64,000 nt of DNA from Saccharina japonica (taxonomy: Eukaryota > Sar > Phaeophyceae > Laminariales > Laminariaceae), in NCBI GenBank assembly GCA_008828725.1, contig MEHQ01002721.1, forward strand, positions 1 to 64,000, given 5' to 3'. Under the pieces are notes generated by a model. That model saw only the letters and a program-made list of their open reading frames with translations. It did no database searches and was not told the origin of the DNA. The position numbers and the translations under genes were made by a program. Within the stretch, counting starts at the first letter, position 1, and every line of letters begins with the position of its first letter. Positions 56,327 to 64,000 of the stretch are shown piece by piece.

Positions 56327-57574
56327 TATTAGTATTCACTGATAGTTAGCAGGGCTAAAATGATATCCGCTATTTCTACCGGTAAAACGTTTCAAGACCG
56401 AGAGTACATTCTCTGTGGCAATTTTTTCTGTTGTGGTCGCAGAATAATATTTTTATTACGTGCACAACAAACCCGTGCAACGGGGAAAGCTACGAATACC
56501 TGCGCTCGTTTAACATGGACCAGTAACCACAACACCCAACGCCGCAGCAAAAAGTGAGTTGACCTCCTTCTCTATATATGCAGCAAGTAGATGCTCCATT
56601 CTGTGCCACAACTCTCGCAGTGATGATGACAGCTGCATAGCCAAAAGTCGCGACCACCCGCGATATCTACGTACTGTAAGCCGTTCGAATCCTTCACCAC
56701 AACGGAGGAAGTATGTTATTGGTTCCAGTCGTGAGCCGTGCTCCGGTATATATACGGCATGTAGTATGCGTTAAGAATTTCGGATTTAAGAATTTCGGCC
56801 TGAGAGTTTTTTTTCTATAATTTAAGAATTTACAGCAATATATGCCTGGTTTGTTATTACTAGTGAGCGTTTTGTCTGTGCTCAGCGAGGGACATCACAA
56901 TAAGCTGCGAGCCTTGCTAGCCAAAAAGTAGAAGATTCTCAACTGCTGTTGCGTATTTTTGGACGGCATGAACGGATTACGGTTTCAGCCGAAACATTTA
57001 TCACTACTGTGCGTCGGGACGCCTGAACTGAGGAGCTCCCCAGCATCGTTGGGTCCGATGGTGTGTACAGTTACACCCGTTCCATGTCTAGCGCGTAGGA
57101 TTGCGTATCGGACTTACAGTACGTACTTAGCTTACGTTATATTCATTGACGTCGACGGTTGGGTGAGGTATACGCCGAGCGCTCTTAACTGAGGAGCCTC
57201 GAAACAAATCCCCTATACGATGCCTGGTAACATTTTGAGCGTTCGATACCTACCTAGTATTATGATAGAGCAGTTACACGAAAACATGCCCGCATGCATA
57301 TATGAAAGGACGATAAACAAAAACACTCACACACGTTAGCACGAGGGGGTGTGTACCATAACGTGTAAGATCAACCCGAAGGACTCAAGATCGTCATGGA
57401 AATAGATGTACACAAAACCAGTTAGTTAATTCGGACATTCGGATATTCGGACATTCGGACATTCGCTAAACTCCAAGAACGTGTTGGACACGTGCCGCTC
57501 CACTACGTACAGTACATGCTGTCGCACGTTTCTTTGCAGCGTACATGTAACGAAACGAACGTTAAACGTGCACG

Positions 57575-57887
57575 GTGGCACCGCAGTTTACAAGGCGAGT
57601 TAGGCAGTGGAAATTCGAAATGAATGCAAACAACCTTATGCATACGTATACACAAAACGGAAAAGTCAGGCCGCAACGCGCCGCCAGAAAGAACAAGAAA
57701 CAAACAAACAAACAAAAAAAGAAACTAAAAAAGCGGCGGGACCCGTGCTGCTCGTAAAAGCAAATCCGTCGTACTCAAAGGTGATGATGTATTTTAACAT
57801 TCTCATAACACAAAAAAGGCGTGCGGCGCTACGTACAGCAAGCGGCAGCAACATGAGGAAGAGAAAACCGAGTTCAGGCCGGAGGTA
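57575..57887 (+). CDS. Weak candidate exon, lysine-rich
   Basis: From the ATG at about 57620, the frame reads through a Lys/Gln/Thr-rich run, then AAGPVLLVKANPSYSKVMMY and basic residues, ending at a good donor (CGGAG then GTAGGT at 57886). There is no family and no clear partner exon. Confidence 0.15.
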
Positions 57888-58320
57888 GGTGGTGGAGAAA
57901 GGAAAAATAAATTGTATACTTTGTATCTTCCCTCCTTCAATTTCGTTGGGACTTTATTATTCTTACCCGCTATGGGTACACTAGATGGGCATTTGAGCAT
58001 AACACGGTCGGAGGGGAAATGCGCTTGATACTCTAATTACCACTGTATGTAGCAAGACCTGGCAAGACCTATAGTCTTAGCCTGCTATATAGTCAAACAC
58101 GTAGTACTCAAAATCTGCACAAAAACGTCAACGGAAGAGGGACGCGAAAAAGCGTACAACTTTATCTGTCACGGGCGAATGTCTAAGGCGAGGAGTATTT
58201 CGGAGAACAAGGGGCACGGGGACGGGGGCGTAAGATCACCGAGAAGCACGTACCACTACTGTACGTATGCATCACAGCCGGTTTTCGTAAGATCAAGAAA
58301 CAAGGAAGCCCCCTATCTTC

Positions 58321-58570
58321 GTGGAAACGGGGAGGGAAGTCAGGCTCGTCCTATGGTTGAGGTCCCAGAGTTCTCCCGCGGTATGGGGGGGGCGGTACGT
58401 CCGGGACCAAGCCCACCCGGCTGTCGAGGTTCGTCAACGTACCTGGTACGATTTACACATTACTGTTCATGTTATGTTCCAATATGGTTTGGTCTTAACT
58501 TTCATTGTGTTCAATGCATTAGACTACATGCCCAGCACAAAGGATGCCTTCCGATATTCGGGCATTGGGT
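58321..58570 (+). CDS. Candidate exon with a membrane-like segment
   Basis: The frame reads RQRTWYDLHITVHVMFQYGL, then VLTFIVFNALDYMPSTKDAF and RYSGI, ending at GTGAGG (about 58570). The middle is hydrophobic, like a transmembrane helix. A phase-compatible continuation after TTCACACCAG at about 58670 reads GAYHMNVHINLRGDTNSWTN. This may be part of a gene running to 59.5 kb, but the left border is not clear. Confidence 0.22.
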
Positions 58571-59300
58571 GAGGTTCATAGCTCCCCCTGTGTTAGAAAT
58601 GTGAGGACATCATAGTTATTCCCCGAACCCGGGGCGTGCGTCTTGAGAGACATTGGCATCTTCACACCAGGTCACACCAGGGTGCGTACCACATGAATGT
58701 TCACATCAACCTTCGGGGCGACACCAACAGCTGGACAAATGGTATGACCGACGAAATGCGCGCCCGGGTGGTGCCGGTTATACACTCTCGATGGAGGGTG
58801 CACTCATTTTCATTGAAGTCCGGGGGAGGGAGCGGGCGTGAGGCTGTGTACGTCCCCAAGCGCTGGAAAAGCGTTCAATGCATCGGTACTGTTGTCAAGG
58901 TCTCGTGGTGGCAAGAGCACGGGTCAGAGTGGGCACGTTTAGGAGTACCGAGGCGTGTTTCTTGTTTTCGGAAGCTTCCTCGATTTTTGTTGATAGCCAT
59001 GCGCCACGGGTTTCCAAAGGAAGAGGCCTATGTTAACAGTCTCGCCTACATCCGCTTAAATCAGTATTTTCTAACGTAAACTCCAGGCGGTGTCACGACC
59101 GATCTCATGCGACATCGGAGGAGCAACTGCAGATAGACGTCTTCTTGGCGATCCAGATGAGTAGTATAATGTTGTAGAGATTCCGGAAGTTGTATTTACG
59201 GCAACCCCAAGCGCTTTTGTTTGCCCGTGCATCGCGCACTCTCCTCCTCTTCTCCTAGTGTAGTATGTACACCTCCTCGCCCTGTTCTATTCGACAGCAT

Positions 59301-59534
59301 CGATTATCAATACGATCACAGCGCCAGCACCACCGGATCCCAGTTCTACAGTAGTATCTGCCACAACTGCGGCAAGGCGAAGTGTTGCACGAGTGGCTGC
59401 GCCGTGCCTGCCAAGGCCCACGGGAAAATCAGCAAGCCCGCCGGCCAGGACAAGGAATCTGGATCAGGTTGCAGTGCTGGGCAGAAGTGGCTCGCCATGC
59501 ATAGGACGACCGCGCACAGAAACCGCATGTTCCA
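59301..59534 (+). CDS. Candidate cysteine-rich exon
   Basis: Between a good acceptor (pyrimidine tract, ATTCGACAG) and the donor GTGTGC, the frame reads IDYQYDHSASTTGSQFYSSI, then CHNCGKAKCCTSGCAVPAKA and on to RTTAHRNRMFQ. The CxxC..CC..C pattern suggests metal binding or disulphides. Composition is clearly GC-richer than the flanks. No family is recognised, and the partner exons are uncertain. Confidence 0.35.
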
Positions 59535-60375
59535 GGTGTGCATCACACCAGCCAATCGTTCCCCCTGTTGGCTTGTCTCCAGGAGCTTCAGGTATCTCGA
59601 GCTGTGTCGTCGCGTCGTAGACAACGCCTGGCTGGTGTTTGCTGCCCTTTTCGCACTTCAAACCACAGCACCCACACAACCACTACTCAAAATCAGCCTT
59701 GACAGACTCGTAGAACAGACGATATGCTTGTAAGACAAATGGCACTTTGGGGGGAAGCGCCTCCCCCAGAAATTCCTAAATGCCACACAGCTATTTTCAA
59801 TCATCGATATCTCGAAACTGTCAATGCTAATAAATATGTTATCGGTGTGATCTGGTGTGGTCGACAGCTGTCACAAATTCTTAATCTGTGGGATAGTTTG
59901 CAACAATCTAATGTTTCACTGTGAGGGAAAAGTATCTGTTCAAAAACAAAAGTACTACCCTTCTCGTTGGAAAGGCAATCCTCGATTAGGAAACTCGCCT
60001 GTTATGACTTGTTTGGTGATCATGTGGAAATTGCTATAGCCCGTAGCTACGCTTCCACGAGTAAACATCAACCAACATTGCTATGGGTTGCCCGTAGATG
60101 GGAGTTGGTCAAGGGCAGTCGTGCACGCGCACAGCCTCACCCCTCTCATTTTTCCACCATAATATATTATTGTATGTTCCTCTCTTATTTTGCTTTTCCC
60201 ACAAGTGGCCTTTTCCTACATGAAGCCTCTTCCTCTTGTCAATTCCCAAACAAACGCTACGTCGTCAGGAAGTTTGGTTACTAATACCAGCGCAAGTTTG
60301 TGTTGCCACTTGCCAAGGGTGTACCAACACGATGCCTTATTGGTAGCTGATCGGAATGCAACGATCCTTGTTTTC
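59535..60375. other. No supportable gene
   Basis: Unique-looking sequence between the Cys-rich candidate exon and the 38-bp array. Some open frames exist (about 59620-59730) but without clear splice signals or domains. Confidence 0.5.
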
Positions 60376-61257
60376 AAGCGTTGGCCGATCGTTTATAAAT
60401 CTCTGTTTTACGATCGTTGGCCGCTCTGATTCAAGGGTCCCTTTTTCTTGCGATCATCATCAGCCGATCTGTTTCAAAAGTCCATTTTTACGAGTATTGA
60501 CCAATCTTTTCCAACGGTCTCTTTATGGTCGTTGGCCGATCGAAATACGACGATCGCTGCTTTACGATCGTTGGCCGATCGCTTTTAAGGACCCGTTTAA
60601 TCCGATCGTTGACCGGTCTGTTCTAACGATCCGTTTTATCACGGTCGTTAGCCGATCGTGTTTGACAATCCCATTTTTACGATCGTTGGCCGATCGGAAT
60701 CCAACAACCCCTTTTTTTATGATCGCTGGCCGATCAGAATCCAACTATCCCTTTGTAATCGTTGGAGAACCGGCTATATCATTGTCCGATTAGAATACAA
60801 CTATCCCTTTTCGCGATCGTTGGCCGATCGTTGTTGTACGATTCATATCATGCCATCGTTGGCCGACCGGTTTTAATGATCTCTTTTTGTGATCGGTGGC
60901 CGATCGCATCCGAAGGGCCACCGCTGTTTGGCGGTGTTTGACCGATCCTTTTCAACGCTCCTCTTTTACCCTTGTTAGTCGATCTATTTTAAATCTCCTT
61001 TTATTTATCGCGATCCTTGGTGGGTCGTTTTTTACCACGCGTTGTTTTTGATGGTGATCGTGGTTCTTACCTTCGTTGGCCGATCGGTTTTTAGGATCCA
61101 TTTTGACGATGATGATAGTTGGCCGATGGGGTTATTACTACAGTATATCTTATTTTATCGTTGGCCGATCGGAGTCCATCGATCCCTCTTTTACGATATT
61201 TGGCCGACCGGTTTTACCGGTCTTCCTTTGCGATCATTGGCCAATAGGTTTTAGCGA
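60376..61257. repeat. Degenerate 38-bp tandem array, block 1
   Basis: The unit, about 38-39 bp, begins CGTTGGCCGATCGG, continues with TTC or AATCCAACGATCCC and a T run, and ends TACGAT. The junction of units gives CGATCGTTGGCCGATCG, in which CGATCG flanks TTGGC on both sides. Peptide-like repeats seen in translation are artefacts of the repeat, since 38 is not a multiple of 3. Confidence 0.92.
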
Positions 61258-62089
61258 TTATATGTTATTATATATGTCAGTGATTTGTACTTCTCCACAA
61301 CAGCAGTAGAAGGACAATGTCGCTGCTAAGGTAACATAGCTGAGTACAGAGATAACATAGTAGCTGGTACGTATTACGTAAGTAAGTAGCCGACAGTATG
61401 ACACAGCAGTAACAAACGTAGGATACCAGGGGCAACTCAGTTCAATTACGTCGACACTACGTGCCGGCACGTACTGTAAGTACTGTACGTAGGTATCTAT
61501 AGTAGGCCGTGACATCAGTAGCAGTAGCAGCAGTATATGCGCTCTACAGCAGCAGTACGAGGTAGTAGTCGTACACATATGTATGTACGTATAATATGAA
61601 TACAAGCACATACTCGCACGTATTGTGTCGTTGGTCATATATACAAGTACGAAGTCGGTTCGTAGAAAGTGACGGTTTCATCAATAGGAAATGACAGTTT
61701 CATCCTCGGGAAAGTCTTACTGACAATCAGGGTCCCACAACCCCACGAGTACAAACGTCGTATATAGCAGCATGTAGATGACTCTTGTTTCTGTTTGTTC
61801 TCGGGGTCTTGCTTGTAGCTCGGGGTCTTGCTTTGTAGCTCAATGGGATGTATCGATCTACCAGGCACCACCACGCCCTGCCGATCACTCTCATCATCTG
61901 CCTCTCTTCCTGAGCAGAGCATCAATAATATCACATCAAAATCTGGAACTCGGGTCACCAGTAACACCATCTGCTTCTACAGAGCTGAGCTCTCATCATA
62001 TCACAGAACCAGCCTAACCGCGGTTCGGCACTTGGCCTCTATCTGGCATCATACGCCAGTCACAAGCCAATCTACTTCAACAATATATC
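61258..62089. other. Non-array sequence interrupting the 38-bp satellite
   Basis: About 830 bases without the repeat unit. It is AT-rich, with CAG-like runs near 61520-61560, and has no coding signal and no obvious terminal repeats. It could be an insertion or a decayed part of the array. Confidence 0.5.
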
Positions 62090-64000
62090 CATGTGGCCGA
62101 TCGGAGTCCAACGACCCATATTTACCATTGTTAGCCGGTCGGATTCCAACGATCATTTTCTCACGATCGTTGCCTGATCGTTTCTAACCATAATTTTCCC
62201 ACGCTCATTCGTCGATCGATTTCAATGATCCCATTTGTTATCAAGGACCAATCGGAATGCGACGATTTCTGTTTTACGATCGTTGGCCGATCAAGTTCAA
62301 TGGTCAGTTTTATCTTGATTGTTGGCCGATCCGTTTTATGTCGGTCGTTGGCCGATCGGTTTGACGTATCCCATTTTTACGATCGTTGGCCAATCGGAAT
62401 CCAACGATCACTTTTCTACGATCGATGGCCGATCAGGGTTTAATTAGCAATCCCTTTTAGAATGCTGTTGGTCGATCCGTTTGAATATTCCCTTTTTGTG
62501 ATGATGGGCGACCGGAATCAAACGACCCCTGTCTTACGATTTAGACGATCCTTTCTATCGATCCCTTTTTTACGGTCATTCATTGGTCGATATCTGTTTT
62601 AACGATCCCTTTTATCACAATCGTTGGCGGGTCGTTAAAGACCACGCGTTTCATGCGATGATGATCGTGGGTTGATCACAACTGAATTGTCCCTGTCTTA
62701 CGACCGTTGGTCGATCGCTTTGAACTATCTTTTTATACGTCTAACACTCGATGATCGACTCGTTTTAACGGTCCTTCTATGTTTTTTGCGATGGCTGGTC
62801 GACCGGTTTGGATGATCCCTTTTGTTTTGGGATCGTTGGACGACGAGAAATCTAACCATCACTTTCTAACATCGTTGGCGGACGACGTTTAGGTATCACT
62901 TTTTTATATCATCAGTACCTATCGCTGATTAGAATTCACCAATTCCTTTTTAACTTTACGATCGTTAGCCGATTGTTTTCGACGAATACTTTCTTACGAT
63001 CGTTGTCCGATCGGAATCTAACTGATACTTTTTACTGTCGTTTGCCGGTATGTTTTTAACGATCCCCTTTAAACCGCAGTTCGCCGGATGATATATACGA
63101 TGTTTGTTGTATAGTCGTTGGCCGATCGGGATTCAATTCTCCCTTTTAGCTATCAACGAACAGTTGGTTATAAAGGTTGCGTTCACGATCACTCGTTGGC
63201 CGATCTTGTTTTCACGATATACTGTTTTACGATAGTTAGCCGACCGGGCTCCAACGATCCCTTTTGTACGGTTGTTGGCCGGTCGTTTTTAACGACCATC
63301 CTTTTTCCACGCTGAGCCTCGTTGACTGAACGGTTTTAATTACGAGTATACAACCGTTGGCTAATCGTTCTAAACATCTACTTTTACTATCGATACCCGC
63401 TCACAATCCGACGATCCAAGTTCACGAGATCGTTCTCTGATAGTTTGTAACGATGCCTTTTATTACGATCGTTTGCCGATCGAATTCCAAAGATTTTGTT
63501 TGCGATCATGGACTGATCTGTTTTTTAACATTTATTTAACTATCCCTTTTTTATCGAAGGCCGATCGGAATCCAACGATCCCTGCTTTTTATGATCGGTG
63601 GCCAATCGAAACCCAACGACCACTGCTTTACGAGTTTTGGCCGATCGGTTTTAAGAGTTCATTGCTTACGATCATCGTTCGCCGATCTTCTTTAACGGCC
63701 CCTTTCACCGTGATGATCGTCAGCCTATCGATTTTATCGACCCCGTTTTTACGATCGTGGGCCGATCAAAATGGAGAGATGATGCCTTTGATGCGGTCGT
63801 TGGCCGATCGAATCCAACGATACTTTGTTTTGACGAGCGTATGCCGATCACAATCCAACGATATTTTTCACGGCCGTTAGCTATGTCATCGTTTTCAACG
63901 ATTTTTTTTGTTATGGTCGTTGGCCGATCGGTCTACTTGTCGATCGTTGGCCGATCAAATTCCAGCGATCATTTTTGCGATCGTTGGCTGATCGGTCGAT
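62090..64000. repeat. Degenerate 38-bp tandem array, block 2 (runs off the window)
   Basis: Same unit as block 1, with many point changes and small indels but the core GATCGTTGGCCGATCGG recurring to the last bases. The array is therefore longer than shown. Confidence 0.92.

Larger units (their letters stand above)
51669..57574. other. AT-rich repeat-dominated stretch
   Basis: No gene is supportable. It contains two copies of the inverted-repeat element, a family A copy at 53338-53406, the 10-bp array at 53612-54156, palindromic CTCCTCA..TGAGGAG words (54160-54176, 57029, 57191) and degenerate repeats of CTCCCCCTTTTGCTAAATTAA-like words at 55530-55800. Confidence 0.5.

Noticed and set aside
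60376..63880. Repeated peptides such as GRSESN and YDRWPI in translations of the 38-bp array
   Set aside because: The unit is 38-39 bp, so the frame shifts at each unit and stops are frequent. The peptides only mirror the DNA repeat.
1..64000. CRISPR arrays, bacterial operons, rRNA genes or viral structural genes
   Set aside because: None seen. Regular repeats here are minisatellites without unique spacers, and the gene structure is clearly spliceosomal.

Overview
The window looks like nuclear DNA of a multicellular stramenopile alga, most likely a brown alga. Its protein-coding exons are short and GC-rich and are spread through long introns. It holds many short-unit tandem arrays and interspersed short repeats, and a TTAGGG-type interstitial tract. 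The lineage call is an inference. The sequence itself shows only a spliceosomal, intron-rich eukaryotic genome.

The main content is one plus-strand gene from 7498 to 38184. I could assemble it exon by exon: 26 exons, every junction in phase, 5214 nt of coding sequence, 1737 residues. The order along the protein is: signal peptide; animal-type haem peroxidase homology domain; DOMON domain; cytochrome b561 membrane domain plus an extra membrane segment; cytochrome b5 domain; FAD- and NAD(P)-binding ferredoxin-reductase-type module. This reads as one polypeptide that takes electrons from cytosolic NAD(P)H through FAD, b5 haem and membrane b561 haems to an extracytoplasmic DOMON and peroxidase-like domain. 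The layout parallels animal dual oxidases (DUOX) but uses unrelated membrane and redox modules. As in vertebrate DUOX, the peroxidase-like domain lacks its haem histidines. This fusion is the best candidate for an unusual system here.

Region by region: 1-7497 is gene-poor, with a 58-61 bp tandem repeat at 2308-2540. 7498-38184 is the fusion gene; its introns hold several dispersed repeat families, a 10-bp minisatellite, a pentanucleotide array and two small ORFs. 38185-39350 is its likely 3' untranslated region. 39660-39862 holds a possible phosphoesterase-like exon. 40569-43874 and 50261-51403 hold minus-strand exons of one or more unidentified, low-complexity-rich genes. 44-57 kb is AT-rich and repeat-rich, with three copies of a ~105-bp inverted-repeat element and a 10-bp array. 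57.6-59.6 kb has weak plus-strand exon candidates. 60.37-64.0 kb is a degenerate 38-bp satellite-like array that runs off the window.

Intron and exon limits come from reading splice motifs, phase and protein-family conservation by eye. No transcript data or database search was available.
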